Part shown: in pieces, positions 28,411-38,191 of the stretch
How positions within the stretch are numbered: the stretch's first letter is position 1
How the letters are laid out: every line of letters begins with the position of its first letter
Assembly (NCBI RefSeq): GCF_014529535.1
Contig: NW_023503608.1
Coordinates: 5,003,501-5,067,500 of the forward strand
Source: Bradysia coprophila
Taxonomy: Eukaryota > Arthropoda > Insecta > Diptera > Sciaridae
DNA length: 64,000 nucleotides
Reading direction: 5' to 3'
Notes under the pieces: generated by a model
What the model was told of the DNA's origin: nothing
The model's database searches: none
The model's input: only the letters and a program-made list of their open reading frames with translations
Program-made: the position numbers and the translations under genes

Positions 28411-29763
28411 TTTGACGAATGATTGAAGTCGAATGACAAATGTTCAGGCAAATGCGTCGTATTTATATTGAAAATTTAATGAATTTTCCATAACTGTTCA
28501 AACTAATTGAAAATTCAACACTTGCTTGGATATGGAAGCTTTTGGCGTTTTACAGAATTCATCAATTCAAACAGACGTAAAATTCTGAAGAGTAAATACC
28601 GACAAACTAAATCAACAACGAATTGACGCAAACTTAGGAAAATTTGTTAACAAAATACCTGGCTTAGTTGTTCATAGTCCACACCCGCAAATGAATGCAG
28701 ATGTTCTTTCAAGGATAATTTTGCTTTATCGATTTAAGTGGTATACGGTATCGTATACCGGCACAACAGAGTAAAATTAACCAGGCGCGCTGATTTGACA
28801 AGAGACCTGAATAATCTAGTAGCCTCCTGTATTTTACCGCTCCTGCTTGGTTTATTTTACTCTGTCGTGATAGTGGTATGGACTTAATTGATTCATTCAA
28901 CAGGAAGTCAATGAGACTCTATCTAACAAATTTTCATTTAATCATTGCGTCTTGTTCAATTCATAGAATAAATTTCGGAATTTTGCTCTTAACTTGGGCC
29001 CTCAGCATGAAAAGTTGTATACGTATCTGTTGTGGACGGAATATTTTAAATCGTATAGACTTCGTTTATTGATGTACTGTACACAACATAGAACTCAGTG
29101 TAAAAATAAATGGTTATTTATGACATCGAGTGCAATAGTACATTTCGTACCTTTCGCCTTCGGCTCGTTCTGGATGCACATGTTCACATGCTAAAAAAGA
29201 CTTTTCGTCTGTGGTACGAATACAATTTTTTTGGTCTCTCTAGGGTCGAAAGTGGCATTTACACACCTCGTGAAAACAAGAAAATCGGTTTAAGTTTCAA
29301 AAGCATTACATAACTAGGTATAAAACGATGAAAAGTCTTGTTTTCGTGTGCCTCTTGACAAGATGATGTTGACAAGATTGTTATGTAAATAACTATTATT
29401 AAGCACTAGTAGATGTGTGAGCAGGCCGTGTGTCATAATACACATTACCCAATAAAGTACTTTGCACCGAGACTCATAAACCGATTTATGTAACAGATGC
29501 ATCTAAAGTTTGCAAATTTTGCAGATTACGATGCCGAGTTACATATAAAAAGTAAAAATAAAATCCTGCCTCATGTCCCATCATTTCTTCTAGTTGTTAA
29601 CCCCTCGTCGTATGCAGACGTTTATGCCAAGTGTATCTTGTGGAAGAAATTAATCCAAAAGTATTGATGTATTCAAGAAATTAAAATAGACTATTTTCTG
29701 AATAAAATAGCAAATTCGTCGGGCTTATCGTCAAATAAACCTTCAGAAATTTCAAACTGCAAA
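28411..29763. other. Intergenic, one MITE; no gene seen
   Basis: Short frames near 28878-29313 have no recognisable content. The promoter of the Pro-rich peptide is probably in the last 250 bases (TATAAAA-like at about 29540). Confidence 0.35.
28758..28869. mobile_element. MITE family copy 5 (about 112 bp)
   Basis: GCACAACAGAGTAAAATTAA and CCAGGCGCGC at left; GCTTGGTTTATTTTACTCTG and TCGTG at right; GAGACCTGAATAATCTAGTA inside. Confidence 0.83.
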
Positions 29764-29966
29764 ATGAAGTGGTTGTTAGTTAGTGTTACCTTACTGTTAT
29801 TAAGCTTGGTGAGAAAGTTTTTACTTTTACATTATTGTAGGTCATGTTAAAATACAATTTCACTTAAAAGGTAATCGTATCAGCAAACGCATTGCCGGAT
29901 ACTATAATTTATCGTTCACCTCCATGGGCTCCATATCCTCCGATACGAATTACGAAAGTATATTGA
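29764..29966 (+). CDS. Tiny secreted Pro-rich peptide precursor (46 aa)
   Basis: Exons 29764-29808 and 29871-29966 flank a 62-nt intron (gtgaga...ttaaaag) placed inside the signal peptide, as is common for insect secreted peptides. Precursor: MKWLLVSVTLLLLSLVIVSA as signal, then a mature part of about 26 aa beginning NALPDTIIYR and ending RITKVY, with PPWAPYPP in the middle; net positive charge and 6 prolines. The acceptor is weak; an earlier AG at 29840 would make a 32-nt intron, too short, and stop soon after. ATG context CAAAATG is good and AATAAA lies near 30133. Pro/Arg-containing short peptides are often antimicrobial or neuropeptide-like, but no known family is recognised. Confidence 0.68.
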
Positions 29967-30436
29967 TGTCTAATGTTACTAGAAACCACAATTCCTTCAT
30001 TCCAATCAACCAAAGTGGGAATCATCTGTATTTTCTTGAGGTACAATTGAATTAAGTGTTTAGCATAAAGATGTCATTGTCTAAGAGAAGGATAATATAA
30101 TATATATTAATCTCTTGTGGCTTTCAATGATGAAATAAACAAAAAAGATTCACTGCAAATCATTAGTTTCTATGGACTTCTTTAGTTTACTTTAAATCTC
30201 GACACATCTAATCAAACTTTAACTTAATATACATGACCTGGTACGTGGCGCTAATGATATCCGTAGATCTAATGCCATACGCATTACGCATAACTAGATG
30301 CTAGAGCAAAACACATGCCTCCGTACATCTTTCTAAAACGTATGCGACGTGCAAAGCCCCGATGAAGTTTAAAAATTGTTCGTGTTCAGGTCCTAATATG
30401 AAATTCTGATGACTTCGGAGATGTCGAATATTTATT
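29967..30436. other. Intergenic, no gene seen
   Basis: 3' UTR of the Pro-rich peptide and flank of the inverted-repeat locus; nothing else identified. Confidence 0.4.
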
Positions 30437-30810
30437 ATACAATGGGAACATCCGCATTTTTATTGATACGTTTCAATCAAAATCACAATACGAGTCAATG
30501 AAAATGATTTCATCATTTTTATCATTTTGTATCTCGCAATGATAATGCATTCTGTTTGCACTGAAAAACTAATTGACCGTGACGGAATGAGTGCAATATT
30601 GTGCACCCCTCTTTTATGAACTTCTCGCACCTTCAATATGATGAGATATGATGCGTTTTCTCATACTGCAGCTGCATTTCAATATTGATCAGTGATTGAA
30701 TAAGTGAAAATGATATTGGGAGTTGTACCTGTTGATTTTTCAATGTTCAAAAGGGTAGGTTATTTTTATAGATTGTTTTGTGATTCTGCTTATTTCTGCT
30801 TCAACTGTAC
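30437..30810 (-). repeat. Spacer repeat R, outer left copy
   Basis: About 370 bp, similar (roughly 80 % by eye) and in the same orientation to 32406-32821. Landmarks: TTCATAAAAGAGGGGTGCAC, AATGCATTATCATTGCGAGA and ATTGATACGTTTCAATCAAA (in either strand sense). It follows the 181-aa gene; its inner sister follows the 202-aa gene. Confidence 0.85.
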
Positions 30811-31030
30811 AATGAACAACATCACAGAGCTAACTCAACTGATAGAAATTGTCGACCCTTGTAAGTCCTTTATCTTCGTTATTTTGTGAAATCAACTAAA
30901 ACTGGTTTTTGGTTGGTTATAGTTCTAAAGATGTATAATCACCTCACCACCGCTCTTGGTTGGTACATAAAAATAAGACGTGATGGACACACAGTTTTAT
31001 TTATTCATTTTTTTTGTTATCAGAAATTGT

Positions 31031-31576
31031 TTACATTTGACATTCCAGTCCTAAATATTTGGACAATTCAGCACAATTTTTTACTTCATTGAAATTTTCC
31101 TCAAAATGTTTCCGGTACGCATTGATGAAATGTTTTTTGATTGCTGGTTTATAGGTTACGTAGTCGTAAACATACTCTCTGGAGACTTGATATATCTCGT
31201 CAGTTTTGTTATACGCAACTTGATGGGCAGCTTCGATGGAAATAGTCACTTTTTCACCAGATTTGGATTTCAGGTAGCAAAAATTAGGCGATACCGACTC
31301 TACAGTCACGCCAAGGTCGCCTGAGGAGTCCCATACCCACTCGTCTTCAGCTTCCAATTTTTGCCGAAGATGCATTATAAATGAACCAAAATTAGGTGCA
31401 GTGAACGAGACATGAGTTGTAGTAGATCCATCAGCGTTGCAAATTCGTATCATTGGTTGCAGCGAAACAGGATCAATACCGATTGTCAGATATTCGGTAA
31501 ACTCTGTTCCAATTGTCACTTTTTTCTCTCGTAATAAACCACACTCATGGTACAAATTTTTCAAACTTTCCGCCAT
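31031..31576 (-). CDS. Virus-like unknown protein A, 181 aa (left arm copy)
   Basis: Intact frame from ATG 31576, differing from the right arm copy (40353-40898) at three residues (Trp/Phe in EDE.VWDSS, Thr/Asn and Phe/Leu near YKPAIKKH). See the right copy for description. The TATA box and initiator ahead of the right copy are also present here in mirror, with a small indel just before the ATG, so both copies may be transcribed, convergent to the outer flanks. Confidence 0.78.
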   Translation of the reverse strand: MAESLKNLYHECGLLREKKVTIGTEFTEYLTIGIDPVSLQPMIRICNADGSTTTHVSFTAPNFGSFIMHLRQKLEAEDEWVWDSSGDLGVTVESVSPNFCYLKSKSGEKVTISIEAAHQVAYNKTDEIYQVSREYVYDYVTYKPAIKKHFINAYRKHFEENFNEVKNCAELSKYLGLECQM

Positions 31577-31785
31577 TCCGGACTGTTTTTGTTAGAGTAA
31601 ATCCTAAACACTACTGAATCAACGGAGAGAGAAAAGCAGAGTTTTATACCATTTTCTCGTCACATCCCCTCTTCCTCTTCACTTTGAAATAAAAAACATC
31701 TTTTTTTATAAAACCACACGCACACAAAATTTTCTTTTTATTTTTTTTTTTTTTTTTTTAAATACAAAAATCCTTAAAATATTTC

Positions 31786-32298
31786 TTAAAAATATCTGAT
31801 TCGTACAAAACTCATCATTTTTTTCTTCAAATTTTTTCTCTTAGTTTCTAAATTTTGTTTTTTAAATGCCAGAAATTTCCTTACTTCGCTATTTCGCATA
31901 ATGTAATTGTAATTCTTTTGAATAAAAATATCGTTTAAATGTAATTTTTGTGAAAATTTGTTGACAAATGTTTGTAAGGCTCCTTTTCTTGACATGTGAA
32001 GGATGAAACACGTAGCATACATTCCACAAACTTTTGACGACAATTGCTGAACCTGAAGTTCGTTATATTTAAAGCTTTCACAATTATTTTTTACAAAGTC
32101 GCGTATGTAATAGCTTTTTGGTGGGAAACCGAAGCTATCAAAGTAGTTGGCATGTAATTTTCCTCTTGTCTTTTTAATGTATAATCCTGTCCAGTGGCTG
32201 CCAGGCTCGGATGAGTGAGATAAATTCACCACAAAACCGTACTCGAATTTTTTATCAATTTTCATCTCCGACAGTTGATCGATTGCGCACACAATCAT
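31786..32298 (-). CDS. Adenain-like cysteine protease (left arm copy)
   Basis: Mirror copy of 39629-40141; same catalytic residues and the same one-base frame offset at the N-terminal end. No amino acid change against the right copy was noticed. Confidence 0.85.
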   Translation of the reverse strand: MIVCAIDQLSEMKIDKKFEYGFVVNLSHSSEPGSHWTGLYIKKTRGKLHANYFDSFGFPPKSYYIRDFVKNNCESFKYNELQVQQLSSKVCGMYATCFILHMSRKGALQTFVNKFSQKLHLNDIFIQKNYNYIMRNSEVRKFLAFKKQNLETKRKNLKKKMMSFVRIRYF

Positions 32299-32405
32299 TT
32301 TGCAATTCCGGTTGGTGTTGGTGAGATCCAAAAATTTTGCAATTCAGTTGTGTTCATTTTTAACAACTGTAGTCGGTTACAATGTTTCTATACCCCGTTT
32401 CCTAT

Positions 32406-32821
32406 TGCAATGTGATTGTTTTTATGAGAAAACCTCAGCAATACCTACAATACAATGGATACATCTGCAATTTATTGATACGTTTCAATCAAAATCACAA
32501 TATGAGGCAATAAATGAAAATGATTTCGTCAATTTTATCATTTTTATATCTCGCAATGATAATGCATTCTGATTGCACCGAAAAACTAATTGGTCGTGAC
32601 AGAATGAGAACAATATTTGTGCACCCTCTTTTATGAACTTCGCGCACCATCAATATGGTGAGGTACAGCTGGATTTTAATTTTTGATCGGTGATTGAAAT
32701 AAGTGAAATTATATATAGGGTGAGCTTCGGCCGGTACCTGTAGATTTTTTCAAATGTTCAAGTGGGTAGGTTACTTTGTAGGTTGTTTTTGTGATTCTGA
32801 TTATTTCCGCTTCAGCTGTAA
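32406..32821 (-). repeat. Spacer repeat R, inner left copy
   Basis: Lies between the 202-aa gene stop and the protease start; would act as 3' UTR of the former and promoter of the latter. Mirror of 39106-39521. Confidence 0.85.
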
Positions 32822-32882
32822 AAGATTTTATTTTCACACACAAAAATTTATTATTCAGAAAGTACATTTTTCTTTTCTTTTC

Positions 32883-33491
32883 TCATTCGTCATAAATACT
32901 GGCATATGATTTCAAAGTTTCGAGGTATGAACGACTGGAGATGATGCCAAACGCAATGTGGTGCTTTATAGTTGTTTCTTCCTCCTCCTCAAGTGTACTG
33001 GGGTTCTGGTAGACAATTCGTTTCAATGCTTGTTCACGGTCCCACGGTGATAAACCCATCACTTCGCCTTTAATGGACTGTAGCATTACGGGGTATTTGC
33101 TTGACCATACATCGCGCTGCCCCGTTGCATGTTCAATACACGCACGGCTGTGATGAAGATTTTCCAGGCTGTCTTTATTCAGCATAACAAACCCGTCTTT
33201 ATCAGAAAATTTCCACTGGTCTCTCCACACCTCTGTGATTCCAGTGCTAATGTCGCCAATAATATCCTCGCTACCGGTTACAATCAGCGCAATACGTGCC
33301 ATGAAAGAGTAAATTCTATCTCGAGTGGGAATCGTGATATGACCGCTACCGCAGATTTTCATGGTAGGTACAAAGGTCTCGGGGTCGTTGCCGATAATGA
33401 CATATCTGCTGGAATACTTGTTCAGGTGGATGGTTTTTTCAGCAAGCATTTGTGTTTCAGTCCACAATCCTGCGGATTTGTTCTTTGCCAT
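32883..33491 (-). CDS. Virus-like unknown protein B, 202 aa (left arm copy)
   Basis: Intact frame from ATG 33491; differs from the right copy in one residue (VTGSED versus VTGSAD). The antisense frame at 33129-33521 is a shadow. See right copy. Confidence 0.78.
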   Translation of the reverse strand: MAKNKSAGLWTETQMLAEKTIHLNKYSSRYVIIGNDPETFVPTMKICGSGHITIPTRDRIYSFMARIALIVTGSEDIIGDISTGITEVWRDQWKFSDKDGFVMLNKDSLENLHHSRACIEHATGQRDVWSSKYPVMLQSIKGEVMGLSPWDREQALKRIVYQNPSTLEEEEETTIKHHIAFGIISSRSYLETLKSYASIYDE

Positions 33492-33909
33492 GTTTTAATA
33501 ACTTGTTATTGTATGTTTTAAATTTTCCCGATTAAGAAAAGCGACCTGGTAAACTGATTTCACGAAATGATGATTTCACTACAGAACGATGGCTCTTTAT
33601 ATCTGATTTTGAGAACCCCACCTAAATCTTTTTACGAAACGAGACGAGCAGTGCACCGAAACATATTTTTTCTTCGTCGTGCTTTACATTTTCACACTCA
33701 CAATATACTGTACAGCTACTGGGGTGAATAAACATATCTATAAATTGACGAATAGAAAACGAGCATGATTTTTCGCTCTCACTCCCCGAGAGCAGCTTTA
33801 TGAATAATAGAATAATTTTTAGAAAATGTAAACAAAAATTAATCAATATTGATTAAAGAAAAATATTTTCCCTTTTCATGTGAATAAAAGTATCAGCCTT
33901 AAACCCTCT

Positions 33910-34010
33910 GAACAAGGAGCAAGAGGCGTGAATGAGGAGCAGTAAGAGTGAATGATGAGCAGGAGGAGTGAATGAGGCGCAGGAGGAGTGAATGAGGACT
34001 CGGTGTATTC
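33910..34010. repeat. 18-bp minisatellite, left arm copy
   Basis: Five to six units of about 18 bp with the form GAGTGAATGAGG(A/C)GCAGGAG; mirrored at 37917-38018 in the right arm. Related CT-rich units fill the centre of the palindrome. Confidence 0.85.
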
Positions 34011-34056
34011 GTAATTTATTTAAATATTTCAAATATCGAATTTTTCACATGATTTT

Positions 34057-34296
34057 TTAATTTTTGTTGTGTTTTGTTTTCAACAATTTGATTAAAGTTG
34101 GATTTCTTTTTTCATAAATTTCAGCCACAATGTTGTTGATAAAAGTTACAGGACCGCTGCGATAAGCTGTCAATGTACAATCACAATCGTATACCCCAAA
34201 CTCATCAAAAACAAATATACAATCATATGGACAATGCTCTATGTTTTCTGGATTAACCACGAAACAGTACTCCAAATTTTTGTTAATTTTTATCAC
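34057..34296 (-). pseudogene. Chimeric fragment: protease N-terminal piece joined to 3' end of the 244-aa gene
   Basis: The frame has 79 codons. Its last 65 match the C-terminus of the 244-aa protein exactly (from PENIEHCPYDC on). Its first 14 or so (IKINKNLEYCFVVN) match the region just before the active-site His of the protease. The join falls at 34253/34254 over a 2-4 base overlap. So this is a rearrangement junction and not a gene, though it is open and could be translated. Confidence 0.85.
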
Positions 34297-34717
34297 TCAT
34301 CAGAGGGAGGAAGCCACTGGGTGGGTTTATATATTAAAAGGGGGAGTGCAGTTACTTTGATAGCTATGGCATGCCGCCTAAAAGCTTTTACCTCCACGAT
34401 TTTATAAAAAATAAATATCAAAGTTTTGAGTATAACGATCTCCAGTTTCAACAAATAAAATCAAAAGTTTGTGGGATGTATGCCTCATTGCCTCATGTTT
34501 CATCATTCACATGTCAGATAACGGGACAGCACAATCATTTATTGACAAATTTTCAAAGAAATTACGTTTAAACGACATTTTTATACAAAAATATTACAAT
34601 TATTTAATGCGAAATAGTGAAGTAAGAAAATTTCTAGCATTTAAGAAACAGGATTTAGAACTTAAACGAAAAAAATTGAAGAAAAAAATGCTGAGTTTTG
34701 TACTCATCAGAAAATAA
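34297..34717 (+). pseudogene. Third, decayed copy of the adenain-like protease
   Basis: From 34297 the plus strand reads HSSEGGSHWVGLYIKR (active-site His), then, after a frame change, YFDSYGMPPKSFYLHDFIKN (Asp) and QQIKSKVCGMYA (Gln, Cys), and after a further frame change FIIHMSDNGTAQSFIDKF to the Lys-rich end LKRKKLKKKM. The missing N-terminal piece sits directly upstream but inverted (34254-34296). Protein identity to the arm copies is about 65-70 % by eye, so it is an older paralogue and not a product of the recent inverted duplication. The 3' flank to about 34880 matches the region between protease and gene A in the right arm. Confidence 0.85.
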
Positions 34718-34967
34718 AATTACGGAAAAATTTTTTTCCGGAAAAACAAAATTTTGAAAAATAGTTTTAAGAATTTTTGTATTTGAAAAATAAAATAAAT
34801 ATTGTGTGCGTGTGGTTTTATAAAAAAATGTTTTATTTCAAATGAGGATGAAGAGAGGATGTCGTACGAAAAGTCTTTTCACTCAATTCGTTTTCTATTT
34901 TCGTTGATAAAATAAATCTCTACTTGTCGCTTTTAAAAAATGTTTTCGAATGTAGTGAACGCACTCA

Positions 34968-35790
34968 TTTAAACGCACTCATTCGAGTGCACTCATTTAT
35001 ACTCCGCTTGCTCCTCCAAATACTCCTCCCGCTCCTCTTCATACTCCGCTTGCTCCTCCAAATACTCCTCCTGCTCCTCTAAAAACTCCTACTGCTACTC
35101 CAAATAGGGGTGTAGCGGAGAGCGCGTCCGTATCTTTGATACACGTGCACCCTGGGTAACGCCAAATGCTCTCCAACCGCAAAATGGGAACTACTGGAGT
35201 CAGTATTACTGACGGAAAAGTCGGTTCTGCTTCTAAACCGAGCAGTCCCGGCCCATTCCACGAAGTTCCCTCGGGGCGTTGCAACCCCGCGGAATTTGAT
35301 GCAAGTCGATCGGAGCTGGGAGTTCATGATTCCATCCGAAGTGGTCATACCAACCACGTACCCTACCCGAGGGTTTGTATCGGTACCACGGGAGCTGGAA
35401 GCCCCCCGAGAACCAGAGAAACTCTCGGTATCGGGCCCAGCGATGGTTGAGGAGCCTATCCTTGGCTGAAACGTGGTGGCTGTCGGTTCAATTGCGCGAT
35501 ATGCGCTGGGGTACTGCTCCCGGGGAAAGTGCAGTAAGGGTTGAGATGGGCTCTGGCCTCACCTTTGGTAATGTTGGTGCATGAACACCGGCATAAAAAG
35601 GTAGTTCTACCCGCTGATTGAGCGGTAATCTCGATCAAATCCTTTTTGGAAAGGAAGAGCTGTTAAGCTTATGGCAGGTAAGCTCTCTAATCTAAAGATA
35701 TGTTTTCTGCTACTCCAAATACTCCTCCTGCTCCTCCAAATACTCTTCCTGCTCCTCTAAATACTCTTCCTGCTCCTCCAAAATGCTCAT
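34968..35790. repeat. CT-rich minisatellite, split by a 600-bp insertion
   Basis: 34968-35106 and 35707-35790 consist of units such as TACTCCTCCTGCTCCTCCAAA. The unit resembles the CTCCTGC core of the arm minisatellites at 33910 and 37917. The two halves are parted by the insert at 35107-35706. Confidence 0.85.
35107..35706. mobile_element. 600-bp GC-richer insertion with 15-bp target duplication
   Basis: CTGCTACTCCAAATA is present on both sides (35092-35106 and 35707-35721), showing a clean insertion. The insert begins GGGGTGTAGCGGAGAGCGCG and ends AAAGATATGTTTT. A duplication of this length and the T-rich right end fit target-primed retrotransposition (short LINE or SINE-like element, possibly a 5' UTR piece of a LINE); no coding domain is recognised in frames of up to 94 codons. 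Confidence 0.8.
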
Positions 35791-35827
35791 CTTACTCTTT
35801 CCTCATACTATTGGACTCACCGAATAA

Positions 35828-36730
35828 TAAATGATATGATATGATATGAAGTTTTATTATGCATTATTCGTTAGTAATTTCTAGTATAATAATATTGTTT
35901 GGTTTATAAGAGGTGAACCTGGATTCGGTTTTACAACTTAATTTAGTAATTAGTAGGTTGGTGTATTGTGTTATAAAGATTTGTATTTGTAAGGAAAACT
36001 GTTATAAAAAACCTTAACTATTTAGTGTTATTTTAAGTATAAAAGAACGAGAGATTTTGTTAGTAAGTGTAATGATATGAAGTGTCGAAATGTATGAAAT
36101 TGTGGAATTTTGAAGAACATGATGAGTGGGTAATTTTTCTATTGGCAGAGATTAGAGATTAGTGGATTCAATGAAAAGCCGCATTTATTAAAAAAAGTGT
36201 TTGTGTATTTATGTATAGATGATTTAACGAGTTCAATTTTAGTGTTTGTGTGAAGACGGGTAGTGTTGTAGTGGTGTGGTTTGTTTAAAATTATTTTAAG
36301 ACACTTATTTTGTGCCACTTGTAACTTCTCAATGTGACAGTTAGCGCATTGTCCCCATACAGGTGAACCATAGGTAATGATTGGTCGGAAAACATTTTTA
36401 AAAAGTAGAATCTTGTTTTTCACACTCAATTTCGACTTCCGGTTGATAAGCGGGTGGAAAATCCTGACATACTTCATTACACGAACTCTAGAATTCTCAG
36501 TTTGCTTCGCATAAGTTAACTTTTTGTCGAGTTCAATACCTAAATAGCGGATCGAATTAGACCAGGTCACAATTTGATTATTTAACTTCAAATTTCTACT
36601 TGGCAAGAATCTACGAGCGCGCCTTCTAGTGAAAAATATAGCTCTTGATTTATCATCATTAATCTTAATTTTCCACTTCGAGTAAATTAAACTGAGCAAC
36701 ATAAGTAACGAAATTACTTTAATCATCTAG
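35828..36730 (-). mobile_element. 5'-truncated jockey-type LINE fragment
   Basis: The frame 36726-36139 encodes the C-terminal part of a reverse transcriptase: YSKWKIKINDDKSRAIFF, IRYLGIELDKKLTY, IITYGSPVWGQCANCHIEKL and VAQNKCLKIILN are typical of jockey-clade elements. It ends in a tail of ATATC/GATAT repeats at about 35828-35850. The endonuclease and most of the RT are gone, as in dead-on-arrival copies. It sits almost at the symmetry centre of the inverted repeat and has no mirror copy, so it entered after, or at, the duplication. Confidence 0.88.
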
Positions 36731-37063
36731 TAACACTGTCATACATCGAGTATAGTATTCCATATAGCTGACACACATACACCCTTGATTGAAAAAATCA
36801 ATATCGGATAGGTATATCGCAAATCAATATCGAGGGTACCAGTCTCTTTCTTCACACATCTTAATATTAACATTGCAGAGGGGTGAAGTTTTTCTGTTAT
36901 AAAAATGAATAAAGTGATATGACCATTGCTTTTTCGAGTGATTGAGAACTTTATCATACAATTTTATTTCGTCTAAATCACACTAGATCTTTTGTTTGTA
37001 ACAATAGGGGTAAATGGTCTATTTTGATTGGTTGAAACAACTCTCCTTTCTGGATTTTCACGG
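36731..37063. other. Upstream region of the 244-aa gene
   Basis: No coding content. TCTATTTTGATTGGTTGAAA at about 37018 resembles the inverted GGCTTAACC/AATAGGCGAATTAAACC stretch at 41770-41815 beyond the right arm (core CTATTTTGATTGG), so a terminal or promoter element may be shared. Confidence 0.4.
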
Positions 37064-37070
37064 TATATAA
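37064..37070 (+). promoter_or_regulatory. TATA box of the 244-aa gene
   Basis: TATATAA, 72 bases before the ATG at 37136, a start of transcription near 37094 would leave a 40-nt leader. Confidence 0.6.
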
Positions 37071-37135
37071 ACGATGCACTCTAAGGCTACTGATTATTGA
37101 GTATTAGAAGTAGGTATGGAAAAATAGTTCCCAAA

Positions 37136-37870
37136 ATGGATAATATCATGTGTGTAAGTGAAGTGCTCGGTGATGTTGAACGTGTGGAAATAATAAAGTA
37201 TTTTGAAAAAAACTGGAGAACAATAAACTATGAAACAACTATTGAAAATCTACTAAAAAAATTCGAAGATTCGTTAGAGGAGCGGAGTGAAAAGTCAATG
37301 TTCAGAAGGAAATACGATTATATCAATGAAAGATGGAGAGATTTTCTTGCTGATTCGAAGCAATATGGTGTGCCGATTGCCGGTCATTTTGACAACTGCC
37401 GTGGTAATTCCAGATGTTACTGTACACGTATTATTTTTGTATACCCAAGAGAGATTGCTTGTGAAATCGTCAACGCATATTATCCAGTTCCGTGTATTGT
37501 AGAGCAAGTACAATCATTTTGTTCGTACGAGGAAGTAACAGCCAATTTCAAACAGAATTGGAGACGAATGGACTTAAAAATAGTGATGGAACAGCTGTTG
37601 GACATTTTAGACTCTAATGATCCTTTACTGTGCGAAAAGCTCGAAAAATTTTATGAAATGTCTAAATATAAGGATCCAGAAAACATAGAGCATTGTCCAT
37701 ATGATTGTATATTTGTTTTTGATGAGTTTGGGGTATACGATTGTGATTGTACATTGACAGCTTATCGCAGCGGTCCTGTAACTTTTATCAACAACATTGT
37801 GGCTGAAATTTATGAAAAAAGAAATCCAACTTTAATCAAATTGTTGAAAACAAAACACAACAAAAATTAA
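37136..37870 (+). CDS. Virus-like unknown protein with two tandem Cys-containing repeats, 244 aa
   Basis: Start taken at ATG 37136 (context CCAAAATGG, MDNIMCVSEV) since the frame upstream has no ATG. Internal duplication: residues about 15-120 and 125-235 share the layout [YN]F..NWR..(15-20)LL...(40)C....C.C..IIFV[YF]; compare YFEKNWRTINYETTIENLLK with NFKQNWRRMDLKIVMEQLLD, and CRGNSRCYC..IIFVY with CPYDCIFVF. The two Cys groups could bind metal. No family recognised. Its 3' part (from 37676) is within the right arm and exists again, truncated, at 34057-34251; its 5' part is single-copy. It is the first of four genes in line on the plus strand (D-B-protease-A). Polyadenylation-like AATAAA at about 37906. 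Confidence 0.8.
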   Translation: MDNIMCVSEVLGDVERVEIIKYFEKNWRTINYETTIENLLKKFEDSLEERSEKSMFRRKYDYINERWRDFLADSKQYGVPIAGHFDNCRGNSRCYCTRIIFVYPREIACEIVNAYYPVPCIVEQVQSFCSYEEVTANFKQNWRRMDLKIVMEQLLDILDSNDPLLCEKLEKFYEMSKYKDPENIEHCPYDCIFVFDEFGVYDCDCTLTAYRSGPVTFINNIVAEIYEKRNPTLIKLLKTKHNKN

Positions 37871-37916
37871 AAAATCATGTGAAAAATTCGATATTTGAAA
37901 TATTTAAATAAATTAC

Positions 37917-38018
37917 GAATACACCGAGTCCTCATTCACTCCTCCTGCGCCTCATTCACTCCTCCTGCTCATCATTCACTCTTACTGCTCCTCATTCACG
38001 CCTCTTGCTCCTTGTTCA
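37917..38018. repeat. 18-bp minisatellite, right arm copy
   Basis: Units CTCATTCACTCCTCCTGC with small changes, downstream of the 244-aa gene. Confidence 0.85.
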
Positions 38019-38191
38019 GAGGGTTTAAGGCTGATACTTTTATTCACATGAAAAGGGAAAATATTTTTCTTTAATCAATATTGATTAATTTTTGTTTACA
38101 TTTTCTAAAAATTATTCTATTATTCATAAAGCTGCTCTCGGGGAGTGAGAGCGAAAAATCATGCTCGTTTTCTATTCGTCAATTTATAGAT

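Larger units (their letters stand above)
30485..34253. repeat. Left arm of a 3.77-kb near-perfect inverted repeat with virus-like genes
   Basis: Mirror positions add to 71927 (71929 outside a 2-nt indel near 31606/40322) over the whole arm, so the symmetry centre is about 35964. Base differences between arms are few: in 181+202+171 codons only about four amino acids differ. The inner border is sharp (34253/37674), where the right arm goes on with the 244-aa gene and the left arm goes into a protease fragment. The outer border at 30485/41444 lies within a spacer repeat. The left arm carries, all on the minus strand, copies of the 181-aa gene, the protease, the 202-aa gene and the 3' end of the 244-aa gene. 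Confidence 0.96.

Noticed and set aside
29809-29840. Shorter intron with the better-looking TTGTAG acceptor in the Pro-rich peptide gene
   Set aside because: Would be a 32-nt intron, below the usable minimum, and the frame stops after nine codons.
33129-33521. 130-codon plus-strand frame opposite gene B, and its mirror at 38406-38798
   Set aside because: Antisense shadow of the 202-aa gene; no promoter or domain.
35039-35450. Frames of 80-94 codons on both strands
   Set aside because: Within the non-coding retro-insert and minisatellite; overlapping and without family.
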